Source: PFJX01 sp964393825
GTDB lineage: Bacteria; Pseudomonadota; Gammaproteobacteria; Burkholderiales; Thiobacillaceae
Assembly: GCA_964393825.1 (NCBI GenBank)
Contig: CAYMUY010000008.1
Coordinates: 1-64,000, forward strand
Direction of reading: 5' to 3'
Length of the DNA: 64,000 bases
The first letter of the stretch is position 1; each line of letters starts with the position of its first letter. The notes under the pieces were generated by a model. It was not told where the DNA came from. It did not search any database and saw nothing but the letters and a program-made list of their open reading frames with translations. The position numbers and the translations under genes were made by a program. Below, piece by piece: positions 50,037-58,790 of this stretch.

Positions 50037-50783
50037 TCAGTTCACAGGGCACAAGGTGTCGGCCAGCGCCTGCGCCGCCGTGAAATCCAGCGTGCCTTCG
50101 TAGATCGCGCGACCGGTGATGGCACCCATGATGCCTTCCTGTTGCACGGCGCAGAGTTGACGCACGTCCTCCAGGTTGGTGACACCACCGCTGGCGATCA
50201 CCGGGATGCTCAGGGCCTGGGCCAGGCGCACGGTGGCGTCGATGTTGACGCCGGAGAGCATGCCGTCGCGACCGATGTCGGTGTAGACGATGGACTCGAC
50301 ACCGTAGTCCTCGAATCGCTTGGCCAGGTCGATGACGTCATGCTTGGTCACTTTCGACCAGCCCTCCACCGCCACCTTGCCGTCCTTGGCGTCGAGCCCG
50401 ACGATGATATGGCCGGGGAAGGCGGTGCAGGCGTCATGCAGGAAACCGGGGTTCTTCACCGCCGCGCTGCCGATGATGACGTAGGTGATGCCGTCATCCA
50501 GATAGCGTTCGATGGTGTCTAGATCACGGATACCGCCCCCCAGTTGCACGGGGATCTCGTCGCCGAGTTCGTCGGTGATGGCCTTGATCGCCTTCTCGTT
50601 GACCGGCTTGCCGGCGAACGCACCGTTGAGGTCGACCAGATGCAGGCGGCGGGCACCGCTGGCCAGCCACTTCTGGGCCATTTCCGCGGGGTTGGCGGAA
50701 AACACCGTGGCACTGTCCATTTCGCCCTGCTTCAGGCGAACGCACTGGCCATCTTTCAGATCAATCGCGGGGATGATGAGCAT
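50037..50783 (-). CDS. hisA: ProFAR isomerase HisA (248 aa)
   Basis: TIM-barrel isomerase converting ProFAR to PRFAR. MLIIPAIDLKDGQCVRLKQG holds the general base Asp at residue 8; PVQLGGGIRDLDTI and YTDIGRDGMLSG (second catalytic Asp), and PVIASGGVTNLEDV follow. Standard length. Preceded by hisH with an 11-nt gap. Confidence 0.98.
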   Translation of the reverse strand: MLIIPAIDLKDGQCVRLKQGEMDSATVFSANPAEMAQKWLASGARRLHLVDLNGAFAGKPVNEKAIKAITDELGDEIPVQLGGGIRDLDTIERYLDDGITYVIIGSAAVKNPGFLHDACTAFPGHIIVGLDAKDGKVAVEGWSKVTKHDVIDLAKRFEDYGVESIVYTDIGRDGMLSGVNIDATVRLAQALSIPVIASGGVTNLEDVRQLCAVQQEGIMGAITGRAIYEGTLDFTAAQALADTLCPVN

Positions 50784-50794
50784 GTTCGTTACGG

Positions 50795-51463
50795 TTACCT
50801 TGAACCGTCCCAGGTCACAAAGTTGGCAAGCAAGCGCAGGCCGGCGGCCTGGCTCTTTTCGGGGTGAAACTGCACGGCGAAGAGATTGTCTTTCGCCACC
50901 GCGCAGGTGAAAGCGAAGGGGTAATGGGTAAAACCGGCCACCACGTCATCCGACGCGGGTTCCGCGTAGTAACTGTGCACGAAATAGAAACGGGTGCCGT
51001 CCTCGATGCCTGCCCAGAGCGGATGTGGTATCGCCTGGTTCACCTGGTTCCAGCCGATGTGCGGCACCTTGAGCTTTTCGCCCTGTGCATCCTTCATGGC
51101 TTCCGCCGGGAACAGCCGGACATGGCCGGGCAGCAGGCCAAGGCCGGCGCAATCGCCTTCCTCGCTGTGCGCGAACAAGGCCTGCATGCCCAGGCAGATA
51201 CCGAGAAAGGGCTTGCTTGTCGCGGCCTGCTTCAGGGCATCGACCAGGCCACGCTGCCGCAATTCGCGCATGCAGTCAGGCATGGCACCGACACCCGGAA
51301 ACACCACGCGGGCGGCCGCCGCGATGACGGCGGGATCGGAAGTCACCACGATCTTCGCCCGCGGCGCGACATGCTCGAATGCCTTGGACACGGATAGCAG
51401 GTTGCCCATGCCGTAGTCGATGATGGCCACGTCGGCGGCATCGTCTTGATTCATATCCGTCAT
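50795..51463 (-). CDS. hisH: Imidazole glycerol phosphate synthase glutaminase subunit HisH (222 aa)
   Basis: Class I glutamine amidotransferase that feeds ammonia to HisF. IIDYGMGNLLSV starts the fold; the catalytic Cys is in PFLGICLGMQALF, and the His/Glu pair in LFAVQFHPEKSQ. I chose ATG at 51463, which overlaps the hisB stop by one base (TAATG); an in-frame ATG three codons later is also possible. The longer frame upstream is a hisB shadow. Confidence 0.97.
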   Translation of the reverse strand: MTDMNQDDAADVAIIDYGMGNLLSVSKAFEHVAPRAKIVVTSDPAVIAAAARVVFPGVGAMPDCMRELRQRGLVDALKQAATSKPFLGICLGMQALFAHSEEGDCAGLGLLPGHVRLFPAEAMKDAQGEKLKVPHIGWNQVNQAIPHPLWAGIEDGTRFYFVHSYYAEPASDDVVAGFTHYPFAFTCAVAKDNLFAVQFHPEKSQAAGLRLLANFVTWDGSR

Positions 51464-52050
51464 TACAGCGCGCCCTTGGTGGAAGGCAGGGTATCGCCCA
51501 TGCGCGGATCGCATTCCACCGCCATGCGCAGCGCCCGGCCGAAAGCCTTGAACACGGTTTCAGCCTGATGATGGGCGTTGATGCCGCGCAGGTTGTCGAC
51601 ATGCAGCGTGGCGCCGGCATGGTTGACGAACCCCTGGAAGAACTCGCGGAACAGGTCGACGTCGAAGTCGCCGATGCGGGCGCGGGTGAAGTCGACATGG
51701 AACTCCAGGCCGGGACGCCCGGAAAGATCGATCACCACGCGAGACAGGGCCTCGTCCAGCGGCACATAGGCATGGCCATAACGACGGATGCCCTTCTTGT
51801 CGCCCAGGGCCCTGGCGAAGGCCTGTCCGAGGGTGATGCCGATGTCCTCGGCGGTATGGTGGGCGTCGATATGCAGGTCGCCCTCGGCCTCGATGTCGAG
51901 GTCGATCAGGCCGTGGCGGGCCACCTGGTCGAGCATGTGTTCAAGGAAGGGAACGCCGGTCTTGAAGACGCCGCGACCGGAACCATCGAGGTCGATCTGG
52001 ACGCGAATCCGGGTTTCCAGGGTATTGCGAGAGAGGTCGGCTTGCCGCAT
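51463..52050 (-). CDS. hisB: Imidazoleglycerol-phosphate dehydratase HisB (195 aa)
   Basis: Manganese-dependent dehydratase giving imidazole acetol phosphate. Monofunctional form without the phosphatase domain. Signatures: TGVPFLEHMLDQVARHGLID, DLHIDAHHTAEDIGITLG and NAHHQAETVFKAFGRALRMA, the histidine-rich metal sites. I chose ATG at 52050 (RQADLSRNTLETRI), which matches the family start and gives 195 aa; the longer frame is not conserved. It is the first gene of the minus-strand his-tat operon and divergent from hisC. Confidence 0.97.
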   Translation of the reverse strand: MRQADLSRNTLETRIRVQIDLDGSGRGVFKTGVPFLEHMLDQVARHGLIDLDIEAEGDLHIDAHHTAEDIGITLGQAFARALGDKKGIRRYGHAYVPLDEALSRVVIDLSGRPGLEFHVDFTRARIGDFDVDLFREFFQGFVNHAGATLHVDNLRGINAHHQAETVFKAFGRALRMAVECDPRMGDTLPSTKGAL

Positions 52051-52199
52051 CGGGATACGTGGAGGCTGGTGCAGAGCGTGGAAGACAGGCTTGGCGGACG
52101 GGGAAGAGTCGGGGCGCATGATAACATCACGGCTGCTTTCGGGTTCCAGCCGCATCGCGATTTCACCCCCTCTCATTTTCCCCATCCCAGCCGACCACC
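52051..52199. other. Divergent hisB-hisC spacer
   Basis: The 149 bases hold the control region of both the hisB-to-tatC operon and hisC-ppc. A GTTATCAT (minus strand, near 52120) could be a -10 element for hisB, but no clear -35, leader peptide or his attenuator hairpin is visible. Confidence 0.4.
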
Positions 52200-53276
52200 A
52201 TGAGCCGATTCTGGAGCGACACCGTCGCCGGTCTGACCCCCTATGTCCCGGGTGAACAGCCCAAGCTGACGAACCTCGTCAAACTCAACACCAACGAGAA
52301 CCCCTACCCGCCCTCGCCCCGCGCGCTGGACGCCATGCGCGGCGAGATCGGCGAGACCCTGCGCCTCTACCCCGACCCGGAATCCAGCCGCCTGAAAGCC
52401 GCCATCGCGGCGCATTTCCGGATCACGCCAGCGCAGGTCTTCGTCGGCAACGGCTCCGACGAAGTGCTGGGACACGCTTTCCTCGGCCTGCTCAGGCATG
52501 ACGCCCCGCTGCTGTACCCGGACATCAGCTACAGCTTCTACCCGGTGTATTGCGGCCTCTATGGCATCGACGGGCGCGGTGTGCCGCTGACGGACACCTT
52601 CGAGATCGACATTGATGACTACCTGAACGCGGCGGCCTGCGGCGCCATCATCTTCCCCAACCCCAATGCGCCTACCGGCCGCCTGCTGCCGCCGGGAGAA
52701 ATCGAGCGACTGCTGGCCGGACGCCCCGACGTGATGGTGGTGGTGGACGAGGCGTACATCGATTTCGCCGGCCCGGAGTCCATGAGCGCCATCGCGCTGA
52801 TCGACCGATACCCCAACCTGCTGGTGGTTCAAACCCTGTCCAAGTCCCGCTCCCTGGCTGGCCTGCGGGTGGGCTTCGCGGTCGGCCATGCCGACCTGAT
52901 CGCGGGCCTGGAGCGGGTCAAGAACAGCTTCAACTCCTATCCGCTCGACCGCATCGCCATTGCCGGCGCCACCGCCGCCATCGAGGATGTCGCGCATTTC
53001 GAGACAACCCGCGCGGCGGTCATCGCCAGCCGCGAACGCCTGGTCGAAGCCATGGCCACGCTGGGTTTCGCCGTCCTCCCCTCCGCCGCCAACTTCATCT
53101 TCGCCCGTCACCCGCAACGTGATGCCGGCGAACTCGCGGCGGCGCTGCGCGAGCGCGGCATCATCGTCCGCCATTTCCGCCAGCCACGCATCGAGCAGTA
53201 CCTGCGCATCACCATCGGTGACGACACGCAATGCGCCGCGCTGGTCGCGGCACTGGGTGAAATCCTCGGCGCCTGA
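52200..53276 (+). CDS. hisC: Histidinol-phosphate aminotransferase HisC (358 aa)
   Basis: PLP enzyme making histidinol phosphate from imidazole acetol phosphate and glutamate. KLNTNENPYPPSPRALDAM, LYPDPESSRLKAAIA, GNGSDEVLGHAF, FPNPNAPTGRLL (cofactor Asn), VVVDEAYIDFAG and the PLP lysine in TLSKSRSLAGLRVGFA are all present. ATG at 52200. It reads away from the rest of the his cluster and toward ppc, 32 nt apart, an unusual orientation. Confidence 0.97.
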   Translation: MSRFWSDTVAGLTPYVPGEQPKLTNLVKLNTNENPYPPSPRALDAMRGEIGETLRLYPDPESSRLKAAIAAHFRITPAQVFVGNGSDEVLGHAFLGLLRHDAPLLYPDISYSFYPVYCGLYGIDGRGVPLTDTFEIDIDDYLNAAACGAIIFPNPNAPTGRLLPPGEIERLLAGRPDVMVVVDEAYIDFAGPESMSAIALIDRYPNLLVVQTLSKSRSLAGLRVGFAVGHADLIAGLERVKNSFNSYPLDRIAIAGATAAIEDVAHFETTRAAVIASRERLVEAMATLGFAVLPSAANFIFARHPQRDAGELAAALRERGIIVRHFRQPRIEQYLRITIGDDTQCAALVAALGEILGA

Positions 53277-53308
53277 CCCTTCTCGTCCAGTCCAACCCGC
53301 GAAAACCC

Positions 53309-56095
53309 ATGCTTACCAACGACAAGGATTTACGGAAGCGCGAACGCCTGCTCAGCCTGTTGCTGTCGCGGGTTCTCAAAAGCGAATTGCCGCGCGCCAC
53401 CTATGAAGCGCTGGGCCAGTTGCGCAAGGGCTTCATCGCCCTGCGCGAGCGCCCGGACCCGAGCCGGCATGACGCGCTCGACCAGTTGATCGAGGCACAG
53501 CCCGCCGAATCGATGTCGCTGATCATCCGCGCCTTCAACCTCTACTTCAGCCTGGTCAACATCGCCGAGGAAACCAGTCTGCTGCATCGGCGCCGGCGCC
53601 TGGTGCAACGGGGCAAGAGCATGTGGCCCGGCTCCTTCCACGACACCCTGCTGAACCTGAAACAGCAAGGCATCGACGCGGCGGAACTGCAGACCCTGCT
53701 GGATCGACTGTGCTATCTGCCGGTGCTCACCGCCCACCCGTCCGAAGCCAGGAGGCGCACCATCAAGGGCGCCCTGCGCAACATCTTCCTGTCCGTCGAG
53801 GACCTCGACGACCCACGCAACAAGGGCATGTACCGGGTAGAAGTGGTGGACCGCCTGGCCAACCAGATCCGGGTCCTCTGGAAGACCGACGAGGTGCGGG
53901 CCTTCAAGCTCGACGTGCGTGACGAGATCTATTCCGGCCTCTCTTATTTCCCGCAATCCCTGTTCCAGGCGGTGACCCAGATCTATCGCAACTTCCATAC
54001 CGCCGTGGTCGATGTGTATGGCGATCGGGTGGCCTGCCAGATGAAGGCGCCCGCCTTTCTCCGCTTTGGCTCCTGGATCGGCGGTGACCGCGACGGCCAC
54101 CCCGGTGTGACCACGGAAGTCACCGCCCTGGCCTGGCGGATGCAGGCGGAAACGGCCTACGAGGAGTACCTGCGCCGGCTGGAACGGCTGTTCGACCAGC
54201 TCTCCCTCTCCGACCGTCTGTGCAAGCCGTCGGAACCACTCATGGCCAGTCTGGCGGAGGACGCCAGGGTCGCCACGCAGATGTTCGGCGGCCAGCCCAA
54301 TCCGCACCCCCAGGAGCCTTACCGGCGCAAGCTGGAGATCATGCTGTTCCGCATCCGCCGCAACCTGGACCTGAACCGGCGCGCCATGGCCGGCAGCGAG
54401 CCGCTGTTCGAGGAGCCGGGCTACGCCAGCGCCCAGGCCTTCCTCGACGACCTCGGCCTGATCCGGGACTCCCTGGTCGGCCATGGCGACGAACCCCTCG
54501 CCCGCGGCGAGTTGCAAGACCTGATCCTGCTGGCACAGACCTTCGGTTTCCACCTGATGCAGCTGGATGTGCGCCAGGAATCAACCCACCACAGCCACGC
54601 CGTGGCGGAGATGCTCAGACTGTCGCTTGGCAGCGATTACCTGGCGCTAGACGAAGCAGCCCGGGTCGACCTTCTGGCCGATGCGCTCGCCAACCCCAAC
54701 GCCCTGGTCTACGACCCCGCGGCGCTCTCCGAGAGCAGCCAGGAAATCCTCCGGGTATTCCAGCTGATCGCCTTCATGCGACGGCAACTGGGGCCGGACT
54801 GCTTCGGCCGCTATGTCATCTCGATGACCCATACCGCCTCGCACGTGCTGGAGGTGATGCTGCTGGCGTCGCAAACCGGTCTGGCCGGTCGCCTGGGTGG
54901 ACGCTGGTATTGCCACATCGGCGTCTCGCCCCTGTTCGAGACCATCGACGACCTCAAGCATTCGGAAACGGTGCTGGACCAGCTCTACAGCCTGCCCGTC
55001 TACCGTAACCTGCTGGAGGCCTTCTCCGGCGACCAGGAGGTCATGCTGGGCTATTCGGATTCCTGCAAGGATGGCGGCATCCTCGCTTCCTCCTGGCACC
55101 TCTACGAAGCGCAAAAGCGGATCATGGCCCTGTCCGACCGGCATGGCGTGCCCTGCCGCCTGTTCCATGGCCGCGGTGGCACCCTCGGCCGCGGCGGCGG
55201 CCCCACCCACGAAGCCATCCTGGCGCAGCCGCCGGGCACGGTGCGTGGCCAGCTCAAGCTCACCGAACAGGGTGAAGTGCTGTTCTACAAGTACAACAAC
55301 ATGGAAACGGCGGTCTACGAGCTGACCCTGGGCGTCACCGGCGTGCTCAAGGCCAGCACGCACCTGGTGCGGCCGGTGGCGCCGGATCGCAAGGACTACC
55401 TGGGCATCATGGACGAGCTCGCCGCTGAGGGCGAGGATGTCTACCGCGCGCTGACCGAGCGTACGCCCGGCTTCCTGGACTATTTCTACGAAGTGACCCC
55501 GGTGCAGGAAATCGCCCTGCTCAACATCGGCTCACGGCCTTCCCACCGCAAGAAGGGCGACCGCTCGCTGGCCTCGGTACGCGCCATCGGCTGGGTCTTC
55601 GCCTGGGGCCAGTCCCGCCATGCCCTGCCCACCTGGTACGGCATGGGCGGCGCCATCGAGCGCTGGCGTGGCAATGATCCGGCGCGCCTGGCCAAGTTGC
55701 AGACCATGTACCGGGAATGGCCGTTCTTCCGCACCCTGCTCTCCAACGCCCAGATGGCGCTGTACAAGGCCGAGATGAACATCGCCGAGGAGTACGCCAG
55801 GCTCTGCCAGGATCGCGAGGCCGGTGCGCGCATCTTCAAGCTGATCCGCTCGCGCCATGAACGCGCCGTCATGCAGATCCTGCATGTCGCGGACGTACCC
55901 GGCCTCCTTCACGAAGCCCCGGAACTGGCCACATCCCTGGCCCACCGGACGCCTTATCTGGATCCGCTCAACCACATCCAGGTCATCCTGTTGCGCAAAC
56001 TGCGCGAATACGATGGCGAAGGCGATTGCCCCTGGCTGCAGCCGCTGCTGCGTTCCATCAACGCCATCGCGGCGGGAATGAGGAATACCGGCTGA
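53309..56095 (+). CDS. ppc: Phosphoenolpyruvate carboxylase (928 aa)
   Basis: Anaplerotic enzyme fixing bicarbonate onto PEP to give oxaloacetate. Catalytic His is at about residue 143 in LTAHPSEARRRT (Ser in place of the usual Thr of TAHPTE). GSWIGGDRDGHPGVT, GYSDSCKDGGILASSW, FHGRGGTLGRGGGPTHEAIL, GTVRGQLKLTEQGE and the C-terminal RNTG are intact. Full length. It follows hisC closely on the same strand and may be co-transcribed, although the products have no direct metabolic link. Confidence 0.98.
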   Translation: MLTNDKDLRKRERLLSLLLSRVLKSELPRATYEALGQLRKGFIALRERPDPSRHDALDQLIEAQPAESMSLIIRAFNLYFSLVNIAEETSLLHRRRRLVQRGKSMWPGSFHDTLLNLKQQGIDAAELQTLLDRLCYLPVLTAHPSEARRRTIKGALRNIFLSVEDLDDPRNKGMYRVEVVDRLANQIRVLWKTDEVRAFKLDVRDEIYSGLSYFPQSLFQAVTQIYRNFHTAVVDVYGDRVACQMKAPAFLRFGSWIGGDRDGHPGVTTEVTALAWRMQAETAYEEYLRRLERLFDQLSLSDRLCKPSEPLMASLAEDARVATQMFGGQPNPHPQEPYRRKLEIMLFRIRRNLDLNRRAMAGSEPLFEEPGYASAQAFLDDLGLIRDSLVGHGDEPLARGELQDLILLAQTFGFHLMQLDVRQESTHHSHAVAEMLRLSLGSDYLALDEAARVDLLADALANPNALVYDPAALSESSQEILRVFQLIAFMRRQLGPDCFGRYVISMTHTASHVLEVMLLASQTGLAGRLGGRWYCHIGVSPLFETIDDLKHSETVLDQLYSLPVYRNLLEAFSGDQEVMLGYSDSCKDGGILASSWHLYEAQKRIMALSDRHGVPCRLFHGRGGTLGRGGGPTHEAILAQPPGTVRGQLKLTEQGEVLFYKYNNMETAVYELTLGVTGVLKASTHLVRPVAPDRKDYLGIMDELAAEGEDVYRALTERTPGFLDYFYEVTPVQEIALLNIGSRPSHRKKGDRSLASVRAIGWVFAWGQSRHALPTWYGMGGAIERWRGNDPARLAKLQTMYREWPFFRTLLSNAQMALYKAEMNIAEEYARLCQDREAGARIFKLIRSRHERAVMQILHVADVPGLLHEAPELATSLAHRTPYLDPLNHIQVILLRKLREYDGEGDCPWLQPLLRSINAIAAGMRNTG

Positions 56096-56142
56096 CCCGG
56101 CCACCCGCATCGCCGATAGCGGCCGGCGACGCGGGACGCCGT

Positions 56143-57450
56143 TCAGCGCCCCATGCGGTATTCGGCGGAGCGGCCGTGCGCCTGCAAGCCCTCGCCGTAG
56201 GCCAGGGCGGAGGCAATTTCACCCAGGGTCTGGGCGCCCGCCGCGGAGACGTGGATCAGGCTGGAGCGCTTCTGGAAGTCGTAGACCCCGAGCGGCGAGG
56301 AGAAGCGCGCGGTGCGCGAGGTCGGCAGCACATGGTTGGGACCGGCGCAGTAGTCGCCGAGGGCTTCGCAGGTGTTGCGCCCCATGAAGATGGCGCCGGC
56401 ATGACGGATCAGCGGCAGCATGGCGTCGGGATCCTCCACCGATAGTTCCAGGTGTTCCGGCGCGATGTGGTTGGCGATCTCCGCCGCCTCGGCGAGGTCG
56501 CGGCAGAGGATAAGGCCGGCACGGTTGGCGATGGAGGCGGTGATCACCTCCTGGCGCGGCAGGGTCGGCAACAGCTTGCGGATGCTGGCTTCGACGGCGT
56601 CGAGATAGGCGGCATCGGGGCTGATCAGGATGGACTGCGCCAGTTCGTCATGCTCGGCCTGCGAGAACAGGTCCATCGCAATCCAGTCGGGATCGGTCTT
56701 GCCGTCGCAGATCACCAGGATCTCCGAGGGACCGGCGATCATGTCGATGCCGACGATGCCGAACACGCGGCGCTTGGCTTCCGCCACATAGGCATTGCCG
56801 GGGCCGACGATCTTGTCCACCTGCGGGATGGTTTCCGTGCCATAGGCCAGGGCGGCGACCGCCTGCGCGCCGCCGATGCAGAACACCCGGTCGACGCCGG
56901 CGACGGCGGCGGCAGCCAGTACCAGATCGTTCTTCACGCCATCCGGCGTCGGCACCACCATGATCAGTTCCCTCACCCCCGCCACCTTGGCCGGAATGGC
57001 ATTCATCAGCACCGATGAAGGGTAGGCCGCCTTGCCGCCGGGCACATAGAGCCCGACGCGATCCAGCGCGGTGACCTGCTGGCCCAGCACCGTACCGTCT
57101 TCCTCGGTATAGGTCCAGGACTCCTGGCGCTGTTTCTCGTGATAGACGCGCACCCGCTCGGCGGCGCGGCGCAGCGACTGTTCCAGGCGCAGGGGCAGCT
57201 TGCCCAGCGCCGCATTGAGTTCGTCCCGCGACAATTCCAGGGCGGCCATGTCGGACACATTCATACGATCGAAACGTGCGGTGTATTCAATAACCGCCGC
57301 ATCGCCACGGCTTTTCACCGCCGCCAGGATTTCAGAAACAGCGCTGCTCACCGCGCTGTCGGTGGCGTCGTTGAACGCCAACAGATCGGCGAGGCGGGCA
57401 CGGAAATCAGGTGTGGTCGCGTCGAGACGGGCAATGGCGAAGTCGGTCAT
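56143..57450 (-). CDS. hisD: Histidinol dehydrogenase HisD (435 aa)
   Basis: NAD- and zinc-dependent oxidation of L-histidinol to L-histidine, the last two steps. Signatures: VGLYVPGGKAAYPSSVLMNA, GVDRVFCIGGAQAVAALAYG, GPGNAYVAEAKRRVFG, DMIAGPSEILVICDG, SQAEHDELAQSILIS and the C-terminal GPNHVLPTSRTARFSSPLGV. Standard length, ATG at 57450. It is convergent with ppc and separated from the other his genes; hisG and hisZ are not in the window. Confidence 0.98.
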   Translation of the reverse strand: MTDFAIARLDATTPDFRARLADLLAFNDATDSAVSSAVSEILAAVKSRGDAAVIEYTARFDRMNVSDMAALELSRDELNAALGKLPLRLEQSLRRAAERVRVYHEKQRQESWTYTEEDGTVLGQQVTALDRVGLYVPGGKAAYPSSVLMNAIPAKVAGVRELIMVVPTPDGVKNDLVLAAAAVAGVDRVFCIGGAQAVAALAYGTETIPQVDKIVGPGNAYVAEAKRRVFGIVGIDMIAGPSEILVICDGKTDPDWIAMDLFSQAEHDELAQSILISPDAAYLDAVEASIRKLLPTLPRQEVITASIANRAGLILCRDLAEAAEIANHIAPEHLELSVEDPDAMLPLIRHAGAIFMGRNTCEALGDYCAGPNHVLPTSRTARFSSPLGVYDFQKRSSLIHVSAAGAQTLGEIASALAYGEGLQAHGRSAEYRMGR

Positions 57451-57481
57451 GGCGGGAAATGGTAAATTGATGCGGTGCAGA

Positions 57482-57487
57482 ATTATA
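57482..57487 (-). promoter_or_regulatory. Probable -10 box of hisD
   Basis: A perfect TATAAT on the minus strand, 31 nt before the hisD start codon. The expected -35 position (GGCGCC) does not match TTGACA, so the promoter may depend on an activator. Confidence 0.45.
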
Positions 57488-57586
57488 GCCGTTGGTTTAC
57501 CCTCGGCGCCTATTTCAGGGAACTCGCGGGGCGCGCCTTCGTCTTGCCGGAGCCCGTATCCAAGCCTTTACGCGTCGGAGTCCGTC

Positions 57587-58711
57587 TTGAACAGTGAACG
57601 CATACCCGCCCGGCTGTTGCCTGTCCTGCTGCTTGCTTCGCTGGCCGCCTGCAAACCCCAGTCCGCCCAGCCCCCTGGCGGCATGGCCGGCATGCCGCCT
57701 CCCGAAGTCTCGGTCATCCGCGTGTCGCCGCGTGGCGTGCCGCTCACCATCGAGGTTCCCGGCCGCATGCAGGCGGTACGCACCGCCGAGGTGCGGGCGC
57801 GGGTGGAAGGCATCGTGGAGCGACGCACCTACCAGGAGGGCAGCGAGGTGAAGGCCGGCGCCACCCTGTTCCGCATCGATGATCGCAGTCTCGCCGCGAA
57901 TCTGGCCACGGCTCGCGCCAACCTGGCGAAGGCGCAGGCGCAGGCCCTCGTCGCCGGGCAGAACCGGGCGCGGATGCGGGCATTGGCCGACAGCAAGGCC
58001 ATCAGCAAACAGGACCTGGATCAGTCCGAAGCGGCCTGGGCCCAGGCGGAAGCCGAAGTGGCGGCGGCACAGGCTGCGGTCGCGCGCGCCGAGATCGACC
58101 TGTCCTACACCCGGGTCACCGCGCCCATTTCCGGGCGCATCGGTCGCGCCCTGGTCAGCGAAGGCGCGCTGGTCGGCAAGGGCGAGGCGACACCGCTGGC
58201 CAGCATCGAGCAGTACGACCCGATCTGGGTGAACTTCTCGCAATCCAGCGCCGCCTTCCTCGATCTGCGCGCGACACAGGGCAAGACGGCGGACGCGCCG
58301 GTGAAACTCGTGCTTGAAAATGGCCAGGTTTATCCGCGCACCGGCAAGCTGTTGTTCAGCGATCTGGCGGTCGACCCGGCCACCGGCTCGGTCGGCATGC
58401 GCGCGGAGTTCCCCAACCCCGACCGCGCACTGCTCCCCGGCCAGTTCGTCACCGTGCGCCTGCCGGTGGCGCAGGTGGCGAACGCCATCGTCGTGCCGCA
58501 GCGCGCGGTACAGGTCTCGCCCCAGGGCCAGGCGGTGCTGCTGGTCGGTGGCGATGGCATGGTGGCCGCGCAATCGGTGAAGACCGGCGGTCTTTCCGGT
58601 GATGGCTGGATCATCGCCGAAGGCCTCAAGGGTGGCGAGAAAGTCATCGTCGACGGCGTCCAGAAAGCGCGGCCGGGCAGCCCGGTCACCGCGGTGGAGG
58701 TGAAGCCATGA
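57587..58711 (+). CDS. RND efflux periplasmic adaptor lipoprotein, MexA/AcrA type (374 aa)
   Basis: Membrane-fusion protein linking the inner-membrane pump to the outer-membrane channel. Lipobox LAAC (LLLASLAACKPQ, Cys about residue 22). The order of parts is usual: barrel-sandwich (GRMQAVRTAEVRARVEGIVE), coiled-coil hairpin (ANLAKAQAQALVAGQNRARM to AAQAAVARAEIDL), YTRVTAPISGRIGR, beta barrel (PNPDRALLPGQFVTVRLPV) and membrane-proximal domain. I chose TTG at 57587, which has GGAG 8 nt upstream; the in-frame codons before it are not conserved. First gene of a three-gene pump operon. Confidence 0.93.
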   Translation: MNSERIPARLLPVLLLASLAACKPQSAQPPGGMAGMPPPEVSVIRVSPRGVPLTIEVPGRMQAVRTAEVRARVEGIVERRTYQEGSEVKAGATLFRIDDRSLAANLATARANLAKAQAQALVAGQNRARMRALADSKAISKQDLDQSEAAWAQAEAEVAAAQAAVARAEIDLSYTRVTAPISGRIGRALVSEGALVGKGEATPLASIEQYDPIWVNFSQSSAAFLDLRATQGKTADAPVKLVLENGQVYPRTGKLLFSDLAVDPATGSVGMRAEFPNPDRALLPGQFVTVRLPVAQVANAIVVPQRAVQVSPQGQAVLLVGGDGMVAAQSVKTGGLSGDGWIIAEGLKGGEKVIVDGVQKARPGSPVTAVEVKP

Positions 58712-58790
58712 ACGCTCTGTCCAGGGTGCGCCGCGCGCACCAACCCCCCTTCGGCGCGCGTGGCGCGCCCTGCCCCGGCGCCTGACATCC

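Noticed and set aside
58708..58785. 25-codon ORF overlapping the end of the RND adaptor gene (ATGA)
   Set aside because: Arg/Pro/Ala-rich, no hydrophobic or conserved features; likely chance.
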